Made by a program: the position numbers and the translations under genes. This document shows, in pieces, positions 18,545 through 28,354 of a DNA stretch of 64,000 nt; within the stretch, counting starts at the first letter, position 1, and each line of letters starts with the position of its first letter. Under the pieces are notes generated by a model. The model searched no databases and was not told the origin of the DNA. It was given only the letters and a program-made list of their open reading frames with translations. Origin of the DNA: Geotalea toluenoxydans JCM 15764. GTDB taxonomy: Bacteria; Desulfobacterota; Desulfuromonadia; Geobacterales; Geobacteraceae. The stretch is taken from the NCBI RefSeq assembly GCF_001311985.1, contig NZ_BBCJ01000016.1, positions 1 to 64,000 of the forward strand, read 5' to 3'.

Positions 18545-19474
18545 CTACTCTCTTATGGTACGCCCTGTCAGCTCCAGAAAGACATCCTCAAGAGTCGGCT
18601 CCTGAAGGCAAATCTTGCGCACATCGTTGCTGCCCAGGCAGTCCATCAATGGCTTGAGGCTCTCTTCGCCGGCCAGGACCAGGCGAAAAATATTGCCGTT
18701 ACGCTCCAGGGAATCGACGAAAGACAGGCTGTGCAGGATCTCTTCGTAACGGTCGCTATGATTGCGAAACTCCACCTCGTAGATATGGGCACGGGAAAGG
18801 GCTTCTTTGAGGGCAGAGGCAGTGCCGTCAACCAGTGCCTTGCCGTGGTCCATGATCATGATCCGGTCGCAGAAGGTATCTGCCTCGTCCATGTAATGGG
18901 TGGTAAGGAAGATGGTCATGCGGCTGCGCAAGGTCTGGATGTAATCCCAGAGGACCCGCCGTGACTGGGGGTCGAGGCCGGTGGTCGGTTCATCCAGGAA
19001 CAGCACCTGCGGTTCGTGAACCAGCGCCCTGGCCACCACCAGGCGCCGCTGCATGCCGCCGGAAAAAGTGTCGGGAAAGTCATTCTGCCGGTTGGCCAGA
19101 CCGATCAGGTCCAGCAGGCGATCAATGCGCTGATTGTACAGGTGTGGAGACATTCCATGCATCCGGGCATGAAACACCAGGTTTTCCCTGGCGGTAAGAT
19201 ACCGGTCCAGGTTGTTTTCCTGGGGCACGACGCCGATCAGGCGGCGGACCTGCTTGCTCTGGGTCAAAACGCTGTAGCCTTCGATGAAGGCGTCGCCACT
19301 GGTCGGACGCATGAGTGTGGTCAGGATCTTGATCAGCGTCGTTTTGCCGGCACCGTTGGGCCCAAGCAGGGCAAAAATCATCCCCCGCTCCACCTCAAGG
19401 GAAAAATTACCCACGGCGGTAAATGAGCCATAGGCCTTCGACGCCGATTTGATGGAAACTGCCGGATTTGTCAT
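18545..19474 (-). CDS. ABC transporter ATP-binding protein
   Basis: ATPase partner of the adjacent ABC-2 permease, about 309 residues. Walker A is GPNGAGKTT near residue 39, the signature is FSGGMQRR, Walker B is VLFLDEPTTGLD, and the H-loop His is in TTHYMDEAD. A C-terminal domain of about 90 residues, typical of DrrA-type exporters, follows. The ATG at 19474 overlaps the stop of the upstream kinase gene (ATGA), so the two are translationally coupled. Confidence 0.9.
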   Translation of the reverse strand: MTNPAVSIKSASKAYGSFTAVGNFSLEVERGMIFALLGPNGAGKTTLIKILTTLMRPTSGDAFIEGYSVLTQSKQVRRLIGVVPQENNLDRYLTARENLVFHARMHGMSPHLYNQRIDRLLDLIGLANRQNDFPDTFSGGMQRRLVVARALVHEPQVLFLDEPTTGLDPQSRRVLWDYIQTLRSRMTIFLTTHYMDEADTFCDRIMIMDHGKALVDGTASALKEALSRAHIYEVEFRNHSDRYEEILHSLSFVDSLERNGNIFRLVLAGEESLKPLMDCLGSNDVRKICLQEPTLEDVFLELTGRTIRE

Positions 19475-21627
19475 AGGCAATCACTGTCCATTGGAAAGAG
19501 CAGGGTAAAAACGCTGCCGCTGGCATCCTTTCTCTGGCTGACCCAGACCAGTCCACCATGGGCATCCATAACGCCGCGGACGATGGATAGGCCGAGCCCG
19601 GTCCCTTTTGACATGAAATCGGAAGTACCGGAGGAATGGTAGGCAATATCCCCGACACCGTAGAATTTTTCGAAGATTCTTACCTGTTCTTCAGCAGGGA
19701 TGCCGATGCCGTTATCGGTAACATTGAGACGGTAAAAGCAGCTGCCGCTAAGATTCTTGGGAAAATTCCGATAGAATGGGCCGATAGTCCTGGATTGAGA
19801 GACAATATCCTTTTTTCCCAACACCTCTCCCCGAATCTGAACCTCACCCCCATCAGGAGTAAATTTTATCGCATTTTCCAGAAGGTTTCTAATGGCCAGA
19901 CTGGCAAGGCTCTCATCAACCGGCACTTCATCTTCAGCGCCGGCGAAATCGATGGTGATTTTTCTCCCGGTCAGGGGAAGGCAGAAGTTTCCATATACCT
20001 CTTTGCAGAGCACAAGCAGTCGGAGCGGCTTTTTATGGGGAATGATCTCCTTCGCCTCAATTCTCGAGATGGAGAGAAGGTTTTCCACCAGGCATTTCAG
20101 CTGACCTATTCCCTCATAAACAGAAATAAGGATGTTCTCCTGCTCCGGGGTCATCTGCAGGCCGCCGTATTTGAGAAGGAACTGTACCCCTCCCATTATG
20201 GAGGTGATGGGCGTTTTCAGCTCATGGGAGGCCATGCCGATGAAATTGTTTTTGGCCACGTTGAGGCGATCAAGCTCTATGTTTGCCCGCTTGACCTCAA
20301 GCAGATTCTCCTTGAGCGCCTTGCGGCTCCTTTGCAGCTCCGTGGCCTTTTCCCGCATCTGATCATAGAGGGTGTAGTTTTCTATGAGAACCGCCAGCTG
20401 GTTTGCAATCAGGGTCAGCAGAAATACTTCACGGTCGGAGTAACTTTTCTTGGCGCTGGAAGCAACCATCATAACCCCGATTACTTCGCTTCCTATCCTG
20501 AGAGGAATGGTACACCAGGCGGTAATGCCCACTCGGGTTATGGCCTGGGCCACATTTGCCGGAAGAAGTCTCGCCGGAGTTCTGGCCTTGGCCAGCTTGC
20601 CTTTCAGCATGCTTTTAACCCAGGGGAGATCCACATGGAGGCTCTTCAACCCCTTTTCCAGATCCTGATCCAGCCCCAGGGAGGCCGTCAGTTTCAATTC
20701 CTTTTGCCGCAGGGTGTGGATGCAGGAAAACTCGATGCGGAGCATATTATGCATTTGAAAAAGAAGTTCCTCCATGATCTTTTCCAGGCTCTGCTTGGTA
20801 TTAAGCCGAAAAGCAATGGCATAAAGAGTCAGCAGCTCCCGGTCGATGACCCTTTTTTCCTCCTCCATCTTTTTTCGTTTGGTGATGTCCCTGATGATGA
20901 AAACGATACTGACCGGCTCATTCTCCACATTCATTGGATAGCTGGCGACGCTGAACCAGCCGTTAAGCAGGGGAAAAACAAGATCCTCTTCAGCCGCTGC
21001 ATGAAATTTATGGGGAAAGAGAAAGGCCTTGGATGAAATGTTTTCCTCACCATAAAAGAGCCTGCCGATATTCCGTCCGAGAATGTCAGCATAAGAACAG
21101 CAGAAGTAGGTGATGACCCGCCTGTTACAGCGGGTTATCCGCCCCACGGTGTCGGTGATGATAATAAGGTCGGAAACCGAATCGAAAACCGCCTCCCACT
21201 GCATCTTCCCCCGTCGGATGTCTTCCTGTGCCGACCTATGCTTCTGCCGGTCGGCTGCCTCCCTGAGTTCACGGTCAACAGCGGGCATAAGCCGGGAAAG
21301 GTTGTCCTTCATCAGGTAATCGTGGGCTCCCGATTTCATGGCTGCAATTGCCAGATCCTCGCCGATTTTACCGGAAACGATAATGAAGGGTAGGTCCAGA
21401 TTGCTTCCATGAAGGACTTTCAGGGCTTCAAGGGCATCGAACTGGGGCATGTTGTAATCGGAGATCACCAGATCCCATTTTTGTTCGGCAAGAGCGCGGC
21501 CCATATCTGCCGCAGTCTCCACCCTTTGCCAGACAGGCTCAAAGCCTCCATCTTTCAGCACCCTGAGCAAGAGCAGCACATCTTCTTCCGAGTCCTCCAC
21601 CAAAAGAATTCTCAATGGTCGCTTCAT
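19471..21627 (-). CDS. Response-regulator/PAS/GAF hybrid histidine kinase
   Basis: Cytosolic signalling protein of 718 residues. Order: receiver domain (about 1-120; phospho-Asp in LVISDYNMPQFDA, Lys in SGKIGEDLA), PAS (about 140-255), GAF-like sensor (about 265-410), a short coiled coil, then HisKA with FIGMASHELKTPITS near residue 465 and HATPase_c with N box NLLENAIKF, G1 DNGIGI and G2 GTGLGLSIV. No membrane span. The frame is intact. Its ATG overlaps the previous kinase stop, which suggests a phosphorelay from the membrane kinase just upstream to this receiver. Confidence 0.87.
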   Translation of the reverse strand: MKRPLRILLVEDSEEDVLLLLRVLKDGGFEPVWQRVETAADMGRALAEQKWDLVISDYNMPQFDALEALKVLHGSNLDLPFIIVSGKIGEDLAIAAMKSGAHDYLMKDNLSRLMPAVDRELREAADRQKHRSAQEDIRRGKMQWEAVFDSVSDLIIITDTVGRITRCNRRVITYFCCSYADILGRNIGRLFYGEENISSKAFLFPHKFHAAAEEDLVFPLLNGWFSVASYPMNVENEPVSIVFIIRDITKRKKMEEEKRVIDRELLTLYAIAFRLNTKQSLEKIMEELLFQMHNMLRIEFSCIHTLRQKELKLTASLGLDQDLEKGLKSLHVDLPWVKSMLKGKLAKARTPARLLPANVAQAITRVGITAWCTIPLRIGSEVIGVMMVASSAKKSYSDREVFLLTLIANQLAVLIENYTLYDQMREKATELQRSRKALKENLLEVKRANIELDRLNVAKNNFIGMASHELKTPITSIMGGVQFLLKYGGLQMTPEQENILISVYEGIGQLKCLVENLLSISRIEAKEIIPHKKPLRLLVLCKEVYGNFCLPLTGRKITIDFAGAEDEVPVDESLASLAIRNLLENAIKFTPDGGEVQIRGEVLGKKDIVSQSRTIGPFYRNFPKNLSGSCFYRLNVTDNGIGIPAEEQVRIFEKFYGVGDIAYHSSGTSDFMSKGTGLGLSIVRGVMDAHGGLVWVSQRKDASGSVFTLLFPMDSDCL

Positions 21628-23458
21628 TCTCCCACCCCGGACAGCGTGAAATAAAAAGTTGCTCCCGCCTCTGGCGCACTTTCAGCCAGATCCTTCCACC
21701 GTGCCTGCCGACGATCCTTTTCACTGTGGCCAGCCCGATCCCGGTTCCCTCGAATTCTTCAGTTCTGTGCAATCTCTGAAAAGGAGCGAACAGCTTGTCC
21801 GCATACTTCATATCGAAACCTGCCCCATTGTCCCTGACATAATAGATTGCCACCCCCCTGTCCATATAGCTACCGAATTCAATGATGGCCTCCTCGTTTC
21901 TTGCCGTGTATTTCCAGGCATTGCCGAGGAGGTTCTCCATGACAACCCTGAGCAACCTTGCATCACCATCGGCCATGACATCTTCGGCTATTTCCCACTT
22001 CACCTTGCGCTCTGGCTGGGATTGCCCGAGTTCAAGCAGAACCAGGTGCGCCATTCTGCTCAAATTCGTCGCCTGGCAATTCAGCTCTGACCGGGTGACC
22101 CGCGACAGCTCCAGCAGATCGTCGATAAGCTGCGACATGCGCTGACTGGCTCGTTTCAGGCGCAGCAGATGGCTTTGCCCTTCTTCATCTAGCTGTTTCC
22201 CGTAGTCTTCCAGGAGCAGCTGGCTGAAACCTTCTATATGGCGTAGGGGTGCCCTGAGATCGTGGGAGACCGAATAACTGAAGGATTCAAGCTCGCTGTT
22301 GGCCTCTTCCAGCTGAGCAGTGCGTTCCATAACCCGTTTTTCAAGCTCCGCATTCAGGCTGCGGTAGCGCTCTTCCGAGGCCAGCAAGGCTTCCGCTGCT
22401 ATCTTTTGTGTGGTGATGTCAAACATGACGCCACGCAGCTTCGCCGCATGGCCTTTTTCGGTGCTGACGGTGACGATGTCGCGCAACCAGACGTAATCAC
22501 CGTTGGCGGCAAGGAATCTATAGACCAGTTCGTGGTTCTTGCCCTGATCCGAGGCTTCGAGGCAGAGGCGAACCGTTCGGTCACGGTCTGCATGATGAAG
22601 ATGATCCTGCCAGAAGGAACTGCTCTTCAGCCACTCTTCTGCCGGATAGCCGAGCAGTTCTTCCGCCCTTTTGCTGACAAAAGTGAAGCAGAAGGTTTTG
22701 TAATCAAGTTCCCAGACGATGCCGTCTATGGAGTCGACCAGCTCCACATAGAGTTGCTTCGAGGCCTGCGAAGCCTCTTCCGCCTTTCTGCGTTCGGTGA
22801 TGTCGGCCAGTATGGCCATAATGCCGGTAATGGCTCCGTCTGCGTCACGAATCGGAGCTGTGGAAAGGCTCACATCCAGCAGTTCCCCGTTTTTCTTCTT
22901 CCGGCGTACCTGAATGTCGTTGGATACTTCCCCCTGCAGGGTCTTCTCCAAGAAGTGTCTTTGCTCTTCCAGGCTCCAATCTGGAAGAAGAGGGTAGGGG
23001 CTCCCCTTGATTTCCTCGGCTGTCCAACCAAAGAGCGATTGTGCAGCTTTGTTCCACTGGGTTACCCTGCCGCACGGGTCCAGAGCGACTATGGCCAGCG
23101 GTGAAGTATGAAACAGTGTCCTTAATCTCTGGTTTGCACCGTGCAGTTCCGCTTCCGTTTTTTGTTGTGCGGCGATCTGGCGCCGCAATTCCTCCTCTGT
23201 CCTGGCCAGCTCTCGGTTACGCTCCCTGACTGCAGTTTCAGACCGAATAAGGAGGAGCATATGGCGCCTGACCAGAAAATAAAGCATCAACCCGGTGGCG
23301 GCCACAAAAAACCATCCCTTGGAAATCGAAACGAGCTTGATGGTACGAACATCTTGCACCAGGTAGGCAAGCAGTTCATCGGAAAAGAGGATCCAGACTG
23401 CTCCCACCAGGATGTAGATAACGGTGATCTTCAGCGAGATTTTGAATGCCCGTTCCAT
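21624..23458 (-). CDS. Membrane-bound PAS histidine kinase (frameshift at the 3' end)
   Basis: Two membrane spans near residues 8-30 and 45-65 with a short outer loop, then a coiled coil, two PAS domains (about 105-225 and 235-355), HisKA of the phytochrome-like type (FSYSVSHDLRAPLRHIEGF) and HATPase_c (NLLGNAWKYT, DNGAGF, GTGIGLATV). A frame change near 21.69 kb hides the true end; the corrected reading gives AESAPEAGATFYFTLSGVGE with a TGA that overlaps the next ATG. About 611 residues. GAGAGG precedes the ATG. The input signal is unknown. Confidence 0.84.
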
Positions 23459-23476
23459 AAGCCTCTCGATCTTCAG

Positions 23477-25027
23477 CTATTCATGGTGCTCTACCTCGTC
23501 TGATTCGACTACCGCCGGAAACAGCATAATGAACCGGCTTCCCCGGCCAACAATGCTTTCTGCCCAGATAAAACCTTGATGAGCATCCATGACCTTTCTA
23601 CAGAAGGTTAACCCCAGGCCGGTTCCGCTGCTTTTGCCCTGGCGCCGGTTCCTGGCCTGAACGAAACGGTCGAAAATATCCTCCAGAGAATTTTCGGCTA
23701 TCCCTTCACCGGTATCCCTGACCGTTATCTGGACCATCGGTTTGTCCAGGGTCAGCTTTTGCGCCCCATACCTTGCCGGAATCTTTCCTCTGACCGTTTC
23801 CGGATCGTTTACGGCCACAGCGGAAATCTCGATCTCACCACCCTCAGCCGTAAATTTCAGCGCGTTAGAGATAAGATTGCCAAGAAGCCGGGAGAAGGTG
23901 GCACGATCAGCGGAAATTGCCGGCAGATCATCCTGTACCGTAGCAAAGAGTCTGAGCTGCGCCCTTCTGGCTACAGTCAGAAACCTGGTCATGGTCCGCT
24001 GGATAAGTTGGGCCGGCATCTCCTCCTTGAAATGCATGAGCATCTTCCCCGCTTCGAATTTATGCACTCCCAGCAGGGTATCAATCATCTCGACCATCTC
24101 GGCACAGCTTTCCATGGATGATTCCAGGTATTCCCTCTGTTCCTCGTTTACCGGCCCCAGGCGCCCTTCCCGCACCAGGTCCACGGAACCGACAACTGCA
24201 GTAATCGGTGCCTTAAGGTCGTGGGACAGCATGCTGACGAAGTCTTCCTTTTCCTGTTCCAAGGCTTTGTATGCCGAAATGTCACGAATAATCTCCACGC
24301 TGCCGGTAAGTTGGCCGGAAGCGTTGAACAGTGGCGAAGCGCTGGAAGAAACCGGGATCGCCGCAGTATCTGCCAGTATCGTGTAGTAAACGTCAAGACA
24401 GGGCTGGCCGCTCCTCAGAACCTCGCGGCAGGGAATGGACTCCGCGGCGATATCGGCCCTTAAGGCCTCTTCCACAGGCATGCCCAGGAGTTGGTTCCGG
24501 TTAAGGCCCAGCACCTGTTCCGACTTGAGGTTAACCGTGATTATTTTTCCCTCCGGATCCACGGCCAGAAGAAGGTCTGCCATCCCCTGCAGTACGGCCT
24601 CCATTTTTTGTCGCTCTTCATCCAGCTGCTGTTGCAGCCGGATATTGTCCCTTTTTGCCTTGTTCAGCTGTATTGCCCGTTCCACCTTCTGCAGCACATC
24701 CTCAGTGGAAAAGGGTTTGGCTATGTAATCCAATGCACCATTCTTCATGGCTTCCACGGCTATATCCTCACTACCGTGGGCTGTCATCATGACAACCGCA
24801 ACCTCCGGATGAAGATTCTGGACCCTCTCAAGCATCTGCAGGCCATCGATGCGCGGCATCTTGATATCAAGCAGCACCAGGGAAAACTTGTCACGGTCAA
24901 TCGCCTCCAGCCCTTCTACACCATCCCTGGCGATGGCGGTTCTGTATCCGGCATCCTCCAGCTGCAGCTTGAGAATAAGAGCTATATCCGGCTCATCATC
25001 AACAATAAGTATCTTTTTATTTGCCAT
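23477..25027 (-). CDS. Response regulator-PAS-histidine kinase
   Basis: About 516 residues. A receiver domain (1-120; KKILIVDDEPDIALIL, phospho-Asp in VLLDIKMPRIDG, Lys in YIAKPF), a PAS domain (about 145-260), HisKA (FVSMLSHDLKAPITAVVG) and HATPase_c (NLISNALKFT, DTGEGI, GTGLGLTFC). The ATG at 25027 overlaps the stop of the upstream sensor kinase by 11 bases in a different frame, so the pair is coupled. The present sequence fuses both into one reading frame only because of an indel just before this start. Confidence 0.85.
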   Translation of the reverse strand: MANKKILIVDDEPDIALILKLQLEDAGYRTAIARDGVEGLEAIDRDKFSLVLLDIKMPRIDGLQMLERVQNLHPEVAVVMMTAHGSEDIAVEAMKNGALDYIAKPFSTEDVLQKVERAIQLNKAKRDNIRLQQQLDEERQKMEAVLQGMADLLLAVDPEGKIITVNLKSEQVLGLNRNQLLGMPVEEALRADIAAESIPCREVLRSGQPCLDVYYTILADTAAIPVSSSASPLFNASGQLTGSVEIIRDISAYKALEQEKEDFVSMLSHDLKAPITAVVGSVDLVREGRLGPVNEEQREYLESSMESCAEMVEMIDTLLGVHKFEAGKMLMHFKEEMPAQLIQRTMTRFLTVARRAQLRLFATVQDDLPAISADRATFSRLLGNLISNALKFTAEGGEIEISAVAVNDPETVRGKIPARYGAQKLTLDKPMVQITVRDTGEGIAENSLEDIFDRFVQARNRRQGKSSGTGLGLTFCRKVMDAHQGFIWAESIVGRGSRFIMLFPAVVESDEVEHHE

Positions 25028-27271
25028 GATTTTCCTCGTATATGGGTACCGTGAAGGAGAAGACATTACCCCCTTCCTTACCGGCATTGTAATAAATTTT
25101 GCATGATGTTTTTCGATGATTTCCTTGCAGATGGCAAGCCCCAGTCCCGTGCCCCCCTGCATTGGCTGATCCGATTCAAGCTGCTGGAATTTTTTGAAAA
25201 GCTTTTCCCGGTCCGACCATTGGATCGCCCTGGCCCGATCGGCCACTGAAACGACCAGATAGTTTCCTTCCCTTTCTGCCAGTACCATGACAATTTTACC
25301 TTCCGGAGAAAATTTGACCGCATTTGAAAGGAGATTTGTCAGAACCTGGATCAACCGGTCGTGATCGCCATATACAAGCGGCAGGTGATCCCCAAGGCTG
25401 TTGACGATGGAAATACTCCGGTTATGGGCGAAAGTCTTTATCTCCTCTATGGCGTAGACCACCAGTTCTCCCATGGAAAGAGGCTTGAACGTGAAATCCA
25501 TCCCTCCAGATTCCATCCTGGAGATATCGAGTATTTCGCTGATCATTCTTATGAGACGCTGGGTATTGCGCAGGCAGACGGAGAGGAGCTGCCGTTCCGT
25601 TTCGGTCAGCCATTTGCCCCTGTTGAGCAGCAGCTGTAGCGATCCCTTCATGGAGGTCAGGGGTGTTTTCAGCTCATGGGAGACGGTTGATATGAACTCG
25701 GTCTTCATCCGATCGATCTCTTCTTCCGCTGTTATATCCCTGAGAGACATGACGATTCCTGCAAACTCATTTCCTTCCCGGGCCATGGGTGCCAGGTTTA
25801 CCTTCAGTTTTTTCCCTTTCAGGGTAAGATCCTCCTGTCGGCTGGCAACCGGGCCCCATGTCTCCTTGATCTCCCGGATACACCGCACAAGGTTGGAAAA
25901 CTCCCCTGAATTGCCCAGCTGTTCGATGGACTGACCTATGACCTTGTAAGGAACAATACCGAGAATCGCCTGCGCTGCCGGATTGAACAGGATAACCCGG
26001 CTGTCACTGTCGGTAACGAGCACCCCTTCCACCATGCTGGTCAGGATGGTTTCAAGCCGTCCCATTTCCATGCTCAGTTCTGCGGTTCTCAGGGACACCT
26101 TTTTTTCCAGAAGCTCGTTCAGTTCCTGAAGGTCCTTGTTCTTCCTGGAAATGATGCTGTCCCTTTCGGCCAGGGCATTCACCATCCTGTTGAAGGAGCC
26201 GGCCAGATCTCCGATCTCATCATTGTTCCTCACCATTACACGCTGACTCAGGTCCCCCAACTCTATGCGCCTGGCCCCGTTTGCCAATTCGAGGATCGGC
26301 CCGGCGAACTTCCGCGCGGCAATAAAGGCAATGACGAAGGAGAGCAGGATGCCGACAATTGCCGACATCAATATGTTTTTCAGGCTGTCCACCCGTATCT
26401 TCTGCATGTTTTTCCTGGACAGCGCCACTGACAGCGAGCCGACAAATTCGCCGCGACTGTTGGTCAACGGCTCAAAGACCGTCTCATATGCATTGTTGCC
26501 GATTTCTGCCTGCCCCCGGTAGGAATAACCCTTTTGCAGTCTTTCGATGACGTGGGATTCCACAGTTGCAGTCTGGATATTGTCTTCCGCACGGTTGCTG
26601 GCAATGCGCATACCACGCTGGCTTACCGCTACTTCTGCCTCTTCGCCGAAAATTTCCTGGATCTGGAAGGGGAGGTACGGATCGTTGTTGATCTTGTCTC
26701 CGGCGACCACTCCCCCAAGTAATGTCCCGTCAGCATTGAAAACTGGAATCGCGACCAACACCACCATTGCTTCCGTATCTGCGCCGGCAGGATCTTCTTC
26801 CTGTTGCAGAAATTCTTTATCCACCAGTTCGATGGATATCACAGCTTTCTTGTCCCTGTACATCTGCCTGACGATATCAGGGATCCCGAACAGGTCGCCG
26901 CTCTGTTGATTGTTGTATCTGGCAATGACCCTGTTTTGTGGATCGATGATAGTGAGCATATCAACAAAGGGGAGTACCTTTTTCCAGCGGCGCATGGCGT
27001 CCTTCAACCAGACGGAATCCCGCCTGATCAGGTGCTGTTGCACGGGAGGGGCCATAATCGGCTGCATCAGGGAATATTTGATTTGCTCGGCACGGGCGTA
27101 AAACTGACTGCGGGCATAATTGAGATGTGCTTCCAGCCCCTTGCCGATATCTTGTTCGATATGGCTTTCGAGCCCTTCGACGGTGGTAAAGAGGAGGGTT
27201 GTATAGGAGACTACAAGAATGAGCAGTATGGATAGAAAAAGTTTGCTTCTTATGCTGAGGCTGAATTGCAT
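25017..27271 (-). CDS. HAMP-PAS membrane sensor histidine kinase (frameshift at the 3' end)
   Basis: About 750 residues from the ATG at 27271. Span 1 (LFLSILLILVVSYTTLLF), a large periplasmic cache-like sensor (about 35-300), span 2 (ILMSAIVGILLSFVIAFIA), HAMP (about 325-380), coiled coil, PAS (about 405-515), HisKA (FISTVSHELKTPLTSM) and HATPase_c (NLLSNAVKFS, GTGLGLAIC). The G1 box reads ADRARAIQ instead of D-x-G-x-G-I; compensating one-base indels would restore DRGQGI. A frame change near 25.1 kb hides the true end at TAA 25017. It likely signals to the overlapping response-regulator kinase. Confidence 0.83.
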
Positions 27272-27337
27272 AAGTGGCCTTTTGCCTGGCAAGATTATGG
27301 AAAGGAAAGGACTTGCGAGAAAAATCCGGCTGACTGT

Positions 27338-28354
27338 TTAATAATCTTCCGCTTTCAGATCTCTCGTCATAAGCTCCAGGACTGCTTCGCGCGCCGGTTT
27401 GTCCTGATAAAGCACTTCATAGACCTTTTCGGTAATGGGCATCTCCACCTTGAGCCTGGCCGCCAGATTATAAGCCGACTCCGTCGTCTTCACACCTTCT
27501 GCAACCATGCGCATTTCACCGAGAATCTCTGTCAGCCGCCTTCCCTGCCCCAATTGAATGCCGACGGTGCGATTGCGCGAAAGATCCCCCGTACAGGTGA
27601 GGACCAGATCCCCCATCCCTGCCAGACCGGCAAAGGTCGCTTCCCTGGCGCCAAGAGCCCGGCCAAGGCGCGTCATTTCCGCCAGCCCGCGGGTAATCAG
27701 GGCGGCTCTGGTATTGTGGCCAAAGCCAAGTCCGTCAGATATACCGGCTGCAATGGCAATGACATTTTTGATTGCCCCCCCCAGCTCAACCCCCGCCACG
27801 TCGTTGTTGGTGTAGACGCGGAATTTGTGGGTATTGAATATCTGCTGAACCTTCCTGGCAACCTCGCCCCTTTCGGAAGCGACCGCAACCGCTGTGGGCA
27901 TTTCCTGAGCCACTTCCCGTGCAAAACTCGGGCCGGAGAGGGCGGAAAAGGTGGCGTAAAGCTCCTGGGGCAGCAATTCCCGGTATACCTGGGAAACGGT
28001 CATCAGCGTATCCACCTCTATGCCCTTGGAAGCACTGACAATGATTGCGGAGGGGGAAATGAAGGGAAGGGCGTTTTTCACCACGCGGCGAGTCACCTGG
28101 GAAGGTACGACAAACAGCAGCAGCCCTTTGTCCGCCACAGCCTCCTGCAGAAGGTTTGTGAACTTGAGTGCCGGCGAAAGCGATATTCCTGGAAGAAAAA
28201 TGCTGTTGTATCGTGTCTGGGCCATTTCCACCACCAGCTCCGGCTCGTAGGCCCATAGCGTAACATCATGGCCTTTTTTTGCCAAAAGGTCCGCCAGGGT
28301 TGTCCCCCAGCTGCCAGCCCCTATTACCCCGATTTTTTCAGGTATAAGCATCAT
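27338..28354 (-). CDS. gpsA: Glycerol-3-phosphate dehydrogenase [NAD(P)+]
   Basis: Reduces dihydroxyacetone phosphate to glycerol-3-phosphate for phospholipid synthesis; cytosolic. 338 residues, intact. The Rossmann motif IGVIGAGSWGTTLA is at the N-terminus, the conserved SGPSFAREVAQ near residue 142, and the catalytic Lys region GGAIKNVIAIAAGISDGLG near residue 190. The start overlaps the stop of the HEAT-repeat gene (ATGATG after GGAGAAA). It ends in KAEDY. Confidence 0.95.
   Translation of the reverse strand: MMLIPEKIGVIGAGSWGTTLADLLAKKGHDVTLWAYEPELVVEMAQTRYNSIFLPGISLSPALKFTNLLQEAVADKGLLLFVVPSQVTRRVVKNALPFISPSAIIVSASKGIEVDTLMTVSQVYRELLPQELYATFSALSGPSFAREVAQEMPTAVAVASERGEVARKVQQIFNTHKFRVYTNNDVAGVELGGAIKNVIAIAAGISDGLGFGHNTRAALITRGLAEMTRLGRALGAREATFAGLAGMGDLVLTCTGDLSRNRTVGIQLGQGRRLTEILGEMRMVAEGVKTTESAYNLAARLKVEMPITEKVYEVLYQDKPAREAVLELMTRDLKAEDY

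Noticed and set aside
23477..27292. A 1271-residue fused double sensor kinase
   Set aside because: The neighbouring frame gives a natural kinase end and stop that overlaps the ATG of the second gene; the join is an indel artefact.
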